From Terriglobia bacterium (GTDB taxonomy: Bacteria; Acidobacteriota; Terriglobia; Terriglobales; Acidobacteriaceae): a DNA stretch of 64,000 nt. The notes under the pieces were generated by a model. That model ran no database searches, was not told the origin of the DNA, and worked only from the letters and a program-made list of their open reading frames with translations. Positions 17,853 to 26,232 of the stretch are shown in pieces. The DNA is taken from contig JAIQFF010000008.1 in NCBI GenBank assembly GCA_020073395.1, forward strand, positions 1 to 64,000, written 5' to 3'. Each line of letters opens with the position of its first letter. The first letter of the stretch is position 1. Position numbers and translations under genes: made by a program.

Positions 17853-17911
17853 CGGTCAAGTTTCTCCCGTCCAAGTCGTTTCCGGTCAAGTCGTTTCTGG
17901 TTAAGTCTAGG
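17853..17911. repeat. 15-nt tandem repeat, about 3.9 copies
   Basis: Units CGGTCAAGTTTCTCC, CGTCCAAGTCGTTTC, CGGTCAAGTCGTTTC and TGGTTAAGTCTAGG stand head to tail. On the minus strand the period is in frame with the upstream extension of the following gene and reads as pentapeptide-like NDLTG/NDLDG/RNLTE steps. It sits between serS and the one-TM protein. Confidence 0.75.
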
Positions 17912-18009
17912 CTTTGGCTGATCGGCTTGGCAAACGCGCTCTGCCAGATCAGGTGAGCGCGGGCGGGTTGCCCGGCGGCCACATTAAACCAGAGCGTAGC
18001 GATGCACAA

Positions 18010-19302
18010 CTAGAATTTCTTTGGCCGGATGCGATCCGTGCCCATGGCCGCTTGCAGCGCTTCTGGAATCAGGACGCTGCCGTCGGCCTGCTGGAAATTC
18101 TCCACGATCGCGACCCAGGTGCGTCCCACCGCCAGCCCACTTCCATTCAGAGTGTGGACAAACTCAGTTTTGTTCTTGCCTTCGGGGCGATAGCGAATAT
18201 TCGCCCGGCGGGCCTGGAAGGATTCGAAATTCGAGCACGATGAAATCTCGCGGAACAACTGCTGCCCCGGCAGCCACACCTCGATGTCATAGGTCTTGGC
18301 CGACGAGAAGCCCATGTCGCCGGTGGAAAGCGCAACCACGCGGTAGTGCAATCCGAGCTTTTGCAGGACTTCCTCGGCGTCGTGAGTCAGCTTCTCCAAT
18401 TGCTCGTAAGACGTGTCGGGCCGGGCGAATTTGACCAGTTCGACTTTCTGGAACTGATGTTGCCGGATGATGCCGCGCACGTCCTTGCCGTAAGAACCAG
18501 CCTCGCTGCGGAAGCAGGGAGTGTACGCGGTGAGTGAAACCGGCAGGCGCGAAGCTTCCAATACTTCGTCGCGGTAAAGATTGGTGACCGGCACTTCAGC
18601 GGTGGGAATCAACCACATATCTTTTTCGCCGTGAGGAACGCGAAAGAGATCGGAGGCGAATTTTGGCAAATTTCCGGTGCCATACATGGACTCGGAATTC
18701 ACCAGGTAAGGCGGCAGCACTTCGGTGTAGCCGTGCTCGCGGGTGTGCAGGTCGAGCATGAAATTGGCCAGCGCCCGCTCCAGCCTCGCTCCCAGGTCCC
18801 AGTACACCGCAAAGCGCGCGCCGGAGATTTTGGTGGCGCGTTCGAGATCGAGAACGCCCAGCTCTTCGCCCAGTTCCCAGTGCGGCTTGGGCGTGAACTT
18901 GAATTGGGGTGGCGTACCCCAGCGCCGGACTTCAACGTTGTCCTCCGGTGTTTTCCCCACCGGCACGCTTTCGTGCGGCAAATTAGGGATGCCGGTGAGA
19001 ATATCTTGCAGGCTGGCCTCGAACTGTTCTGCTGCTTTCTCGCGTTGCTGGATCTGTTCTCGCAATTCCTTGGTTTCGGAAATCTGCGCGCTGGCATCCT
19101 GGCCGCTCTTTTTCAGCCTGGCAATGTCCTCGGAGGCGCGGTTGCGCCGGGCCTTCATGGTCTCAGCCTCGGTGATGGCGTGCCGGCGCTGAGCGTCTAC
19201 GTTATGGAAATCCTTCAATACCTGGGCCGGATCCATGCCGCGCTGGCGCAGTTTTTCTTCCACCAGGGGCAGGTTGTCGCGAACGAAGTTGAGATCAAGC
19301 AT
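18010..19302 (-). CDS. serS: Seryl-tRNA synthetase
   Basis: 430 residues, full length for the family. It charges tRNA-Ser (and tRNA-Sec if present) with serine in the cytosol as a class II homodimer. The N-terminal ~110 residues form the long antiparallel coiled-coil arm that grips the tRNA variable arm ([20 protein letters not shown] onward). Class II motif 2 is [20 protein letters not shown] and motif 3 is [18 protein letters not shown]. Serine-binding TAEVP is present. The start [10 protein letters not shown] is canonical. A TACAGT hexamer lies 11 nt upstream of the ATG. The presence of selB further along the window makes its role in Sec-tRNA charging relevant, but no selA or selC is here. 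Confidence 0.97.
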   Translation of the reverse strand: MLDLNFVRDNLPLVEEKLRQRGMDPAQVLKDFHNVDAQRRHAITEAETMKARRNRASEDIARLKKSGQDASAQISETKELREQIQQREKAAEQFEASLQDILTGIPNLPHESVPVGKTPEDNVEVRRWGTPPQFKFTPKPHWELGEELGVLDLERATKISGARFAVYWDLGARLERALANFMLDLHTREHGYTEVLPPYLVNSESMYGTGNLPKFASDLFRVPHGEKDMWLIPTAEVPVTNLYRDEVLEASRLPVSLTAYTPCFRSEAGSYGKDVRGIIRQHQFQKVELVKFARPDTSYEQLEKLTHDAEEVLQKLGLHYRVVALSTGDMGFSSAKTYDIEVWLPGQQLFREISSCSNFESFQARRANIRYRPEGKNKTEFVHTLNGSGLAVGRTWVAIVENFQQADGSVLIPEALQAAMGTDRIRPKKF

Positions 19303-19425
19303 GGGAGCTAACTACTGTACCGAAAAAGAGGCCGGAAATGCACGTTTGGCGCGGACCTGCCCTGAGCGAAGTCGAAGGGGCCCTCGCCCACGGCCTTTGA
19401 CCTTGGATTTGCCGCAAGCCTAACA

Positions 19426-19459
19426 TCAAAAGCGGCGGACAAGAGTGTCCGCCCCACAC
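19426..19459. repeat. Hairpin repeat, GGCGGAC/GTCCGCC family
   Basis: A copy of the element best seen at 63622-63656: TCAAAAGCGGCGGACAAGAG followed by TGTCCGCCCCACAC. Its inner stem is GGCGGAC/GTCCGCC. Only a remnant of a partner copy (GGCCTTTGACC near 19393) is visible upstream. Confidence 0.75.
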
Positions 19460-19497
19460 GGTCTGCTCCCACATTTGGTCTGGAGTGTCTCCCGCTG

Positions 19498-19503
19498 TAA
19501 ACT
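19498..19503 (+). promoter_or_regulatory. -10-like hexamer close to the start codon
   Basis: TAAACT ends 9 nt before the ATG at 19513, with no Shine-Dalgarno between. TTGGTC at 19475-19480 is a weak -35 candidate with 17-nt spacing. The mRNA may be leaderless or nearly so. Confidence 0.4.
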
Positions 19504-19512
19504 ACCCCGCAA

Positions 19513-21396
19513 ATGCGATCATCTCTTCGCTCCTCGCTGCTGGGAATTCTGCTGTGTCTCGGCCTCACCGGTACGGGCGCCGGTTCCGCCTACAACGCTC
19601 GTCCCAAGCTGGTGGTCATCATCGTGATCGACCAGTTTCGCGGCGACTATCTCGAGCGCTATCGCGACCAGTGGGGCGAAGGCGGTTTCCGTCTTCTGCT
19701 CGACCACGGCGCCAACTTCACTGACTGCAACTACAACTACGCCAACACCCGCACGGCGCCCGGGCATGCAACCCTGTTGACCGGGGCATATACGAATGGC
19801 CACGGCATCATGGCCAATGATTGGTGGGACCCCCAGAAAAAAGCCATAGTCGCGGCGGCGGACGACGACCAGACCAAGCTGGTTGGTGTGGCGGGCGGCG
19901 CGCCTGGAGCGTCACCTCACCACCTTCTCGCCGACACGCTGGGGGACGAACTCAAACTGGCGACGCAGGGCAAGTCCCGGGTTTTCGGCATCGCGCTCAA
20001 GGACCGCGCCTCGGTTCTCCCTGCCGGCTTCGCAGCCAATGGCGCCTATTGGATTGACCGGACCACCGGCGCCTGGATCACGTCCACGTACTACCGCAGC
20101 GAACTTCCCAGGTGGGCGCAGGATTTCAACGACAACAAGCGGGCGGAGAAGTATCTGAACCAGGACTGGAAAGACAGCAACGGGAACATTCTGCGCAGCA
20201 CCAGGCCCGCTGCCGGGAAGCCAGGCAACTTCTACGATCTGGTGGGTTCCACGCCTCTGGCCAACGACTATGAATTTGAATTTGCACGGGAACTGATCAC
20301 CTATGAAAAGCTGGGCAATGGCCCGGCCACCGATCTGCTGATCGTCAGCTTGTCGGCCAACGATATTCTCGGTCACAAGGTAGGTCCGGATTCAGCGGAG
20401 ATGCAAGCCATGGCGTTGGCTATGGATCGCCAACTGGCCGGCTTTTTCGAGTTTTTGGGACACCAGATTGGGCTGGCCAACGTTTGGATTGCGCTCTCCG
20501 CCGATCATGGGATTGCTCCCTTGCCCCAGATCGCGGCCGGGATGCACCTTCCCGGCGCGAACGTTTCCGGCGACAAGATACGCGCGCAAATAAATAGCGC
20601 GCTGTCTGCCCGGTTTTCTCACAAGGCTGAATACGTGAAGGACTTAGACTACCCGGTGACCTGGTTAGACTCGGACGCCTTCGCGGCGGTAAAGGTGAAC
20701 GAGCAGGACGCAGAACGCGCCGTGGGGGAGGCGCTGAAACCAGCTGGCCTGCGCACGTACTACACGCGCTCACAGCTGGAGCGGGGTGATGCGCCCAACA
20801 CCGAGCTGGGATCGAAGTATTTGCACAGCTATTCCCCGCTCGGCGGATGGTACGTCCTCGGTGTTCCACCGCCGTTCACCATCGGTTTCATCGGTGGAAC
20901 CGATCACGCAACCCCGTACACCTACGATACGCATGTGCCCCTGGCTTTCTATGGCCTGCCCTTCCAGCCGGGAACTTACCGTACTCACGCCGAACCCGTG
21001 GATTTGGCTCCGACGCTGGCTTCGCTGCTCGGCATCAACGCTCCGACTCATTCTGTCGGGCGCGTGCTGACCGAGGCCTTGCCTCCGTCACGCCGCGTCG
21101 CGGGCTCCGTTCATGGAGGTGATCGGGAGGAGCGGAGCATGCCTGACGTTGAGGGGCTTGGGTTCAGGCAAGGCACAATGGCACCGCCGTCCCAGGCGGC
21201 TACATCAGCGGCTGAAGCCGCCAATCACAGGACGACTGCTATTGCAGCGCTGAAGAGTTGCTCCACCCAGAGGCAGGGGAGTTGGTCTATCCAGCGCCTG
21301 GAAAGCTGGTCCTCCGCGAGTCAGGACTTCCGTGTGTCCGTTCTGGCGGCTGCCGTGAAGAACGATGGCCGGACGGCAGCGGAGGGCGTACGATGA
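19513..21396 (+). CDS. PafA-like alkaline phosphatase/phosphodiesterase with a repeat-derived tail
   Basis: 627 residues. A signal peptide (to about residue 25) precedes an alkaline-phosphatase-superfamily domain (type I phosphodiesterase/nucleotide pyrophosphatase branch). Metal-binding VVIIVIDQFRGDYL has Asp 40; the nucleophile is Thr 81 in TAPGHATLLTG, followed by ANDWWD; later metal ligands are in SADHGIAPLP and GTDHATPYTYDTHVPL. It would release phosphate from organic phosphoesters outside the inner membrane. The catalytic domain ends near residue 525 (HSVGRVLTEAL); the last ~100 residues are low-complexity and are encoded by repeat-like DNA, including a GGCGGCT/AGCCGCC hairpin (21195-21222). 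The stop codon overlaps the pyrD start (ATGA). Monoesterase versus diesterase activity cannot be told. Confidence 0.85.
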   Translation: MRSSLRSSLLGILLCLGLTGTGAGSAYNARPKLVVIIVIDQFRGDYLERYRDQWGEGGFRLLLDHGANFTDCNYNYANTRTAPGHATLLTGAYTNGHGIMANDWWDPQKKAIVAAADDDQTKLVGVAGGAPGASPHHLLADTLGDELKLATQGKSRVFGIALKDRASVLPAGFAANGAYWIDRTTGAWITSTYYRSELPRWAQDFNDNKRAEKYLNQDWKDSNGNILRSTRPAAGKPGNFYDLVGSTPLANDYEFEFARELITYEKLGNGPATDLLIVSLSANDILGHKVGPDSAEMQAMALAMDRQLAGFFEFLGHQIGLANVWIALSADHGIAPLPQIAAGMHLPGANVSGDKIRAQINSALSARFSHKAEYVKDLDYPVTWLDSDAFAAVKVNEQDAERAVGEALKPAGLRTYYTRSQLERGDAPNTELGSKYLHSYSPLGGWYVLGVPPPFTIGFIGGTDHATPYTYDTHVPLAFYGLPFQPGTYRTHAEPVDLAPTLASLLGINAPTHSVGRVLTEALPPSRRVAGSVHGGDREERSMPDVEGLGFRQGTMAPPSQAATSAAEAANHRTTAIAALKSCSTQRQGSWSIQRLESWSSASQDFRVSVLAAAVKNDGRTAAEGVR

Positions 21397-22334
21397 CTTC
21401 TCCCGCCGCGCCTGCCGCCCCTGATCTTTCCGTCAGTGTTGCCGGTATTCAGTTGAAGAACCCAGTCATCGCGGCCAGCGGCACCTTTGGCTACGGCATT
21501 GAGTTCGAGGATGTGGTCCACCTCAACAAGCTGGGCGGTTTCGTAGTGAAGGGACTCTCTGCCCAGCCCATGGCCGGGAACCCTCCTCCCCGTCTTTATG
21601 AAACCCCGGCCGGAATGCTCAACGCGATCGGACTGCAAAATATCGGGGCGCGCGCGTTTGTCGATGAGAAGCTGCCCAAGCTGAGACAGATAAAAAATAT
21701 CGTGGTCTTCGCCAACGTGTTTGGCTACAGCCGCGAAGACTACGAGCGAACCATTGAGATTCTGAATGAAGGGGAGGACATCGCCGCCTATGAACTGAAC
21801 GTATCGTGTCCAAATACGGTGGCCGGCGGCATCCAGTTTGGCAGCGACCCGCGAGCTCTGGATGAAGTGGTGAACACGGCTAAACGAGTATCCCGCCGCC
21901 CGCTGATTGTGAAGCTTTCGCCCAACGTTACCAGCATCGCGCTAATGGCACGCGTGGCCCAGGAAGCCGGGGCCGACGCCATCTCACTGGTGAATACTTT
22001 CCTGGCCATGGCCATCGACCCTGAAACCCGCAAGCCCCGCATCGCCAACGTGACTGCCGGACTGTCCGGTCCCGCTATCAAGCCGATTGCACTGCGCATG
22101 GTTTACGACGCCTCGAGAGCAGTGAATATTCCGGTCATCGGTATGGGAGGAATTTCGACTGCGGCCGATATTGTGGAGTTCATGCTGGCGGGGGCGAGCG
22201 CGGTGCAGATCGGGACCGCCAGCTATTGGGACCCGGTAGCGACCGAAAAAATCGCCGGCGAACTGGAAACCTGGTGTGCGGAACGGCGTATACCGCGGGT
22301 GGCGGAATTAACCGGCGGCATGGTGACGGAGTAG
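21393..22334 (+). CDS. pyrD: Dihydroorotate dehydrogenase, class 1 (catalytic subunit)
   Basis: 313 residues from the ATG at 21393, which overlaps the previous stop codon by 4 nt. It oxidises dihydroorotate to orotate with FMN in de novo pyrimidine synthesis. The sequence fits class 1B: IQLKNPVIAASGTFGYG at the N-terminus, NVSCPN with the catalytic-base Cys that marks class 1 enzymes, then VKLSPNV, LVNTFLAMAID, GLSGPAIKPIALRMV and the FMN-phosphate site GMGGIST. Class 1B enzymes normally pair with the Fe-S/FAD subunit PyrK, which is not in this window. An open frame reaches 21258 upstream, but this is the repeat-like tail of the preceding gene. Confidence 0.93.
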   Translation: MTSPAAPAAPDLSVSVAGIQLKNPVIAASGTFGYGIEFEDVVHLNKLGGFVVKGLSAQPMAGNPPPRLYETPAGMLNAIGLQNIGARAFVDEKLPKLRQIKNIVVFANVFGYSREDYERTIEILNEGEDIAAYELNVSCPNTVAGGIQFGSDPRALDEVVNTAKRVSRRPLIVKLSPNVTSIALMARVAQEAGADAISLVNTFLAMAIDPETRKPRIANVTAGLSGPAIKPIALRMVYDASRAVNIPVIGMGGISTAADIVEFMLAGASAVQIGTASYWDPVATEKIAGELETWCAERRIPRVAELTGGMVTE

Positions 22335-22335
22335 C

Positions 22336-22405
22336 AGTCGTCGGTCGTCAAGGAAATCCAGACGCCGCTTTGGCTGAAGACCGACGACTGACGACCGACG
22401 ACTGA
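22336..22405. repeat. GTCGTCGGTCGTC/GACGACCGACGAC word-type repeat
   Basis: CAGTCGTCGGTCGTCA on one side and CCGACGACTGACGACCGACG on the other form an imperfect inverted pair around ~25 nt. The same words occur at 28408-28531 and 44898-44929. It separates the convergent pyrD and DUF1761 genes. Confidence 0.75.
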
Positions 22406-22406
22406 T

Positions 22407-22835
22407 TCACCACGGCCAGACCGCCAGAATCGCTCCCATCACCAGGTAGCACACCAACTGATAGCCGGTATTGATCAAATACAGCTTGGTGGATTGGTTT
22501 CCGAACAGCTTTGCGGTGAGCTGCACCGTGGTCACAAAGCCCAGCCAGATGGCAAAGCCGATTTTCATCCCGTAAAGCAGACTATTCACGGTGGTGATCT
22601 CGATAATCTTGCCCAGAACGAATGCCGACACCAGGGCGGCGATGAAGGAAATAGCATAGCTTTTGCCTGCGCTCTTCTGCATCGCTTCCATTCTTGCCTT
22701 GTCGTTTGGATCGTAGCCCATGGCGACCATCCAGGGACGGGCAAAGAGCAGTGGCGAATACCAGAGAAATCCCACCACCATGGTGGCGATGGCTGCGACC
22801 AGCACTGACCACAAGTTCACACCCATGAAGATCAT
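22407..22835 (-). CDS. DUF1761 membrane protein
   Basis: 142 residues, four TM segments (about 8-28, 55-77, 83-105, 118-140). The N-terminal VGFLWYSPLLFARPWMVAMG, with a short hydrophilic stretch (YDPNDKARMEAMQK) before TM2, is the hallmark of DUF1761. No catalytic residues are evident and no function is established for the family. It is convergent with pyrD and divergent from msrA, so it is probably transcribed alone. Family assignment is from memory of the signature and is fairly sure; role unknown. Confidence 0.8.
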   Translation of the reverse strand: MIFMGVNLWSVLVAAIATMVVGFLWYSPLLFARPWMVAMGYDPNDKARMEAMQKSAGKSYAISFIAALVSAFVLGKIIEITTVNSLLYGMKIGFAIWLGFVTTVQLTAKLFGNQSTKLYLINTGYQLVCYLVMGAILAVWPW

Positions 22836-22970
22836 GTCTTTTCTCCGCGAAGGCGAAATTTGAAGCCAGCCATAGTATGCCGACCTGGGCCGGTTGCAAA
22901 CTGAAAACCGTCAGCCTCTGGGGATGTCTGTGCTACTCTCCGGGCGCCAATCTATCTAATGGAATGTCGC

Positions 22971-22976
22971 TATAAT
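22971..22976 (+). promoter_or_regulatory. -10 element upstream of msrA
   Basis: A perfect TATAAT, 26 nt before the msrA start, leaves room for the ribosome binding site AGAGGAG. No good -35 was found. Confidence 0.55.
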
Positions 22977-23002
22977 CAATCCTTACAAAAGAGGAGTTTT
23001 TC

Positions 23003-23476
23003 ATGGCCAAAGCCACCTTTGCCGCAGGCTGTTTCTGGGGAGTCGAAGCCACTTTCCGCCAATTGCCGGGAGTTACGGGAACCCGGGTGGGCTACACCGG
23101 CGGGCACTTCGCCAATCCGACCTATAAAGACGTTTGCAGCGATCGCACCGGCCACGCCGAGGCGGTCGAAGTGGATTACGATCCCGCCAAACTCTCCTAC
23201 GAGAAGCTGCTGGAAGTGTTCTGGGAGAACCACGACCCCACGCAGCTCAATCGCCAGGGTCCCGACTACGGGTCGCAGTACCGCTCCGCGATCTTTTTTC
23301 ACACCCCGGAGCAGGAGAGCGAAGCCCGACGCTCCAAAGAGCGCCTGGAGAAATCGGGCCGCTTCAAGAAGCCGATTGTGACCCAGATCGTGCCGGCGGT
23401 GACGTTCAATGCCGCTGAAGACTACCACCAGCAGTATCTGGAAAAGCGTGGACTGGCAACCTGCCACATCAAGTAA
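23003..23476 (+). CDS. msrA: Peptide-methionine (S)-S-oxide reductase
   Basis: 157 residues. Reduces the S-epimer of methionine sulfoxide in oxidised proteins. Starts [13 protein letters not shown], with the catalytic Cys 10 in the invariant [31 protein letters not shown] and [18 protein letters not shown] are further signatures. A C-terminal Cys (ATCHIK) can act as the resolving residue. The size matches the short bacterial MsrA form and there is no signal peptide, so it is cytosolic. Shine-Dalgarno AGAGGAG is well placed. No msrB is adjacent. Followed by a CCCTGTCTCTCC-type hairpin repeat. Confidence 0.96.
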   Translation: MAKATFAAGCFWGVEATFRQLPGVTGTRVGYTGGHFANPTYKDVCSDRTGHAEAVEVDYDPAKLSYEKLLEVFWENHDPTQLNRQGPDYGSQYRSAIFFHTPEQESEARRSKERLEKSGRFKKPIVTQIVPAVTFNAAEDYHQQYLEKRGLATCHIK

Positions 23477-23485
23477 GCCGGACTG

Positions 23486-23530
23486 CCCCCCTGTCTCTCC
23501 AAAAAATGGAGAGACGGGGACGAGGCACCC
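23486..23530. repeat. CTGTCTCTCC/GGAGAGAC hairpin repeat
   Basis: CCCCTGTCTCTCC and GGAGAGACGGGG flank a short A-rich loop, followed by ACGAGGCACCC. Further copies with the same tail lie at 32571-32615 and 39813-39858. Short A tract, no T tract, so probably not a terminator of msrA. Confidence 0.8.
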
Positions 23531-23598
23531 CAGCTTCACATGAGAAGCCCAGGTTCTCTTGCGGGCATCCACACATTCCCATATGCTGCGGAGCACTC

Positions 23599-24762
23599 AT
23601 GCCGCACGGTCCCGACCAGCTTTTGCTGCAGCTTCTCGCCATCTTTGTTTCTGCGAAGGTGGTGGGAGAGTTGTTCGAACGGGTAAAGCTGCCATCTGTC
23701 GTGGGCGAGATCCTGGCCGGAGCGGCGCTCGGCCCATTTGCCCTGGGCTGGATCAATCCCAGTGACACCATCCATTCGGTCGCGGAAATCGGCGCGATCT
23801 TTGTGCTGTTCAACGCCGGCCTCGAAACCAGCCCGCAGGACCTGATCCGGGTGGGCCGCCAGGCGCTGCTGGTGGCCGTCGCCGGCATCGTTGCGCCTTT
23901 CGTTCTGGGATTCGCTTACATGAAATGGCGCGGCGACGCTTCCAGCGAGGCCATTTTCGTGGGTGCGGCCATGGTTGCCACCAGCGTGGGAATCACGGCG
24001 CGCGTGCTGGGCGACTTGCACGTGATGGCGACGCGCACCGCCAAGATCATCCTGGGCGCGGCCGTCTTCGATGACATTCTGGGAATGGTCTTGCTGGCGA
24101 TTGTGGCCGGCCTCGCTTCGGGCGGCGGACTGGAGTGGCTGCACCTGGGCGTTCTGATGGTCGAAGCCACCGCCTTTGCGTTGTTCATGATTTTTATAGC
24201 GCCAAGAATTGTACGCAGAATCCAGCCCCGGATGGACCGCCTCTCCACCCAGCACGCTCCCCTGGTGGTGGCGCTGGCGCTATGCCTGTTCCTTTCGTGG
24301 CTTTCGGCGAAAATCGGCATGGCGGCCATCATCGGAGCTTTTTTTGCCGGGCTGATGTTTGCCGACTATGCTCCCCGCTGGAATCTGCTGCCGCGGGTGG
24401 GAGGCATTACCGAGTTTCTGGCGCCTTTCTTCTTTTTCGCTATCGGTTCGCGACTTGATGTGCGCCTGTTTACTGGAAACGTTTTATTGGCTGCAATCGC
24501 GATTTCTTTGCTGGCCATCGTTTCCAAAGTGGTGGGGTGTGGATTGCCGCTTTGGCGTGACGGCTGGCTGAGCGCGCTGCAGGTTGGCGTGGGCATGATG
24601 CCGCGCGGCGAAGTAGCCTTGATCGTTGCGCTGGTTGGACTGCAATCGCAGATCGTGCTGCCTTCTACTTACGCCATCGTCGTGTTCATGACCGCGGTGA
24701 CCACGATCCTGGCCCCACCTCTGATGCGCTATCTGTTTCGCGGCGAGATGAAACCGATGTAG
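23599..24762 (+). CDS. Cation:proton antiporter (CPA2 type)
   Basis: 387 residues from the ATG at 23599, which has GGAG 5 nt upstream; the frame is open to 23506 but that extension crosses a repeat. About 12 TM segments. VGEILAGAALGPFALGWI and NAGLETSPQDL match the Kef/NapA-type Na+/H+ exchangers; AAVFDDILGMVLLA contains the paired acidic residues (DD) of the ion site, and EFLAPFFFFAIGSRLDVR is the crossed-helix region. No C-terminal TrkA-N nucleotide-binding domain, so it is an exchanger core only, for Na+ or K+ homeostasis at the inner membrane. The final Met codon and TAG stop are contributed by the start of the following inverted repeat. Confidence 0.88.
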   Translation: MPHGPDQLLLQLLAIFVSAKVVGELFERVKLPSVVGEILAGAALGPFALGWINPSDTIHSVAEIGAIFVLFNAGLETSPQDLIRVGRQALLVAVAGIVAPFVLGFAYMKWRGDASSEAIFVGAAMVATSVGITARVLGDLHVMATRTAKIILGAAVFDDILGMVLLAIVAGLASGGGLEWLHLGVLMVEATAFALFMIFIAPRIVRRIQPRMDRLSTQHAPLVVALALCLFLSWLSAKIGMAAIIGAFFAGLMFADYAPRWNLLPRVGGITEFLAPFFFFAIGSRLDVRLFTGNVLLAAIAISLLAIVSKVVGCGLPLWRDGWLSALQVGVGMMPRGEVALIVALVGLQSQIVLPSTYAIVVFMTAVTTILAPPLMRYLFRGEMKPM

Positions 24763-24859
24763 GTGCGAGCGTCACGCTTGTGCGTCGCTGTTCACAGGAT
24801 TCAGTTCTTGACGCCTTGATCCGCGACCCTGCACGAGCGTGGACGCTCGCGCCTACATT
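24757..24859. repeat. Inverted REP-like pair, GTAGGCGCGAGCG family
   Basis: Copy 1 (24757-24783) ATGTAGGTGCGAGCGTCACG plus CTTGTGC; copy 2 (24831-24859) is its near-complement GCACGAGCGTGGACGCTCGC plus GCCTACATT. The spacer is 47 nt. Copy 1 supplies the stop codon of the antiporter. Related pairs are at 33108-33261 and 43578-43695. Confidence 0.88.
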
Positions 24860-24868
24860 GAACCCGGT

Positions 24869-24874
24869 TATAAT
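24869..24874 (+). promoter_or_regulatory. -10 element upstream of fabG
   Basis: Perfect TATAAT 27 nt before the start codon, right after the inverted repeat pair; the GAGGAG site lies between. No clear -35. Confidence 0.55.
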
Positions 24875-24901
24875 TCCCCGTTCTGTTGGTGAGGAGAATT
24901 C

Positions 24902-25645
24902 ATGACTCTTGCAGGCCGGGTTGCGCTGGTGACGGGCGCGTCGCAAGGCATCGGCCGGGCCTGTGCGCTGAAGCTCGCCCAGTCCGGGGCCACGGTGGCG
25001 CTGGCCGCGCGCAGCCAGGAAAAGCTGCAGCACCTAGTGGCTGAAATCGCGGCAGCGGGAGGCACCGCGGCTGCCTTTCCGCTGGACGTCAGCGACGAAG
25101 AACAGATCAAGGCCACCTTCAAGGCCGCAATCACCCAACTGGGCAAGATTGACATCCTGGTGAACAACGCCGGCATTACCCGCGACCAGCTGGTCATGCG
25201 CATGAAGCGCGCCGACTGGGACGCCGTCCTCAACACCAACCTGACCTCGGCGTATCTCTGCACCCAGCAGGCGATCGGGTCGATGCTTAAGCAACGCTGG
25301 GGCAGGATCATCAACATCACTTCGATCTTTGGGCAAACGGGACAAGCCGGCCAGGCCAACTATGCGGCTTCAAAAGCCGGGCTGATCGGGCTGACCATGG
25401 CCATTGCTCGCGAGGTCAGCTCGCGCAATATCACCTGCAACGCCGTTGCTCCGGGTTTCATCGAGACCGCGATGACGTCCGGACTGGGCGATGAGTTCAA
25501 GCAGAACGCGGTGAAGATGATCCCGCTGAGGCGTGTCGGCACGCCGGAAGACGTAGCGAGCGCGGTGGCGTTTCTGGCGTCAGAGGACGCTTCGTATATT
25601 ACCGGGCATGTGCTGAACGTGAACGGCGGAATGTTGATGGGTTAG
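24902..25645 (+). CDS. fabG: 3-oxoacyl-[ACP] reductase
   Basis: 247 residues, classical short-chain dehydrogenase. Reduces 3-ketoacyl-ACP with NADPH in fatty-acid elongation. The Rossmann motif TGASQGIG is at 11-18, NNAG at 88-91, catalytic Ser 141, Tyr 154 and Lys 158 (NYAASK), and the C-terminal YITGHVLNVNGGM is typical of FabG. GAGGAG precedes the ATG. No other fab gene is adjacent; the next ORF begins right after the stop. Other SDRs share these motifs, but the full-length match to FabG style is good. Confidence 0.9.
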   Translation: MTLAGRVALVTGASQGIGRACALKLAQSGATVALAARSQEKLQHLVAEIAAAGGTAAAFPLDVSDEEQIKATFKAAITQLGKIDILVNNAGITRDQLVMRMKRADWDAVLNTNLTSAYLCTQQAIGSMLKQRWGRIINITSIFGQTGQAGQANYAASKAGLIGLTMAIAREVSSRNITCNAVAPGFIETAMTSGLGDEFKQNAVKMIPLRRVGTPEDVASAVAFLASEDASYITGHVLNVNGGMLMG

Positions 25646-25677
25646 ATGTGTGGAATGACGGCGCAAGGAAAGACAGC

Positions 25678-26157
25678 GTGGGGAACCCCAGACTTACCCT
25701 GAGGCAGGCGGAATCGCGTGCCCAGATTGCCCAGGTGCGTGAACTTTTTCTCGAGTATGCTGAATCGCTCGGATTCAGCCTCTGCTTTCAGGGCTTCGAG
25801 CAGGAACTTGCGGGGCTTCCTGGAGATTACGCCCCGCCCGATGGCCGCCTGCTGGTGGCTGAATACCGAAGTCAGCTGGCCGGTTGCGTAGCGCTGCATA
25901 AACTGGAATCCGGAATTTGCGAGATGAAGCGGCTTTATCTTCGCCCGCAACTTCGTGGCCGGGGCGTGGGACGTGCACTGGCGGAAACCGTGATCGCGGA
26001 AGCCCGGACGATCGGATACCGGAAGATGCGGCTCGATACCGTAGAGTCCGTGATGCCCAATGCGGTGGCGATGTACCGGCGGCTGGGATTCAAGGAGATC
26101 GGACCTTATCGCCCCAATCCGATTGAAGGGGCGTTGTACATGGAATTGGAGTTGTAA
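25678..26157 (+). CDS. GNAT-family N-acetyltransferase
   Basis: 159 residues from the GTG at 25678, which follows AAGGAA with 7-nt spacing; an earlier GTG at 25648 lacks a site. The acetyl-CoA pyrophosphate loop is LRGRGVGRAL in the GNAT motif A, preceded by the strand CEMKRLYLRPQ; the C-terminal part MYRRLGFKEIGPYRPNPIEG is the usual motif B. This is the pattern of small-molecule or amino-acid acetyltransferases; the acceptor is not predictable. It lies 32 nt after fabG and is probably co-transcribed. Confidence 0.85.
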   Translation: MGNPRLTLRQAESRAQIAQVRELFLEYAESLGFSLCFQGFEQELAGLPGDYAPPDGRLLVAEYRSQLAGCVALHKLESGICEMKRLYLRPQLRGRGVGRALAETVIAEARTIGYRKMRLDTVESVMPNAVAMYRRLGFKEIGPYRPNPIEGALYMELEL

Positions 26158-26160
26158 AGA

Positions 26161-26204
26161 CGAGGGCGGGACGCCCTCGAGCCAGCCGGCGGGCCGCCGG
26201 CGCC
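26161..26204. repeat. Double hairpin GAGGGC/GCCCTC plus CCGGCGGGCCGCCGG
   Basis: GAGGGCGGGACGCCCTC (26162-26178) then a GC-only palindromic stretch. Belongs with the GCCGGCG-type elements at 36960-37005, 42587-42637 and 51131-51200. Confidence 0.7.
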
Positions 26205-26232
26205 ACGGAGAACTGCGTTACGAGGAACCACG

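Noticed and set aside
17806-18009. Extension of the one-TM protein to 18009
   Set aside because: It would begin right at the serS stop with a 15-nt tandem repeat in the coding part; the ATG at 17805 gives a normal membrane protein start.
23486-23530. Hairpin after msrA as a terminator
   Set aside because: The stem is good but there is no T tract, and the same element occurs upstream of unrelated genes and in other contexts, so it is a repeat.
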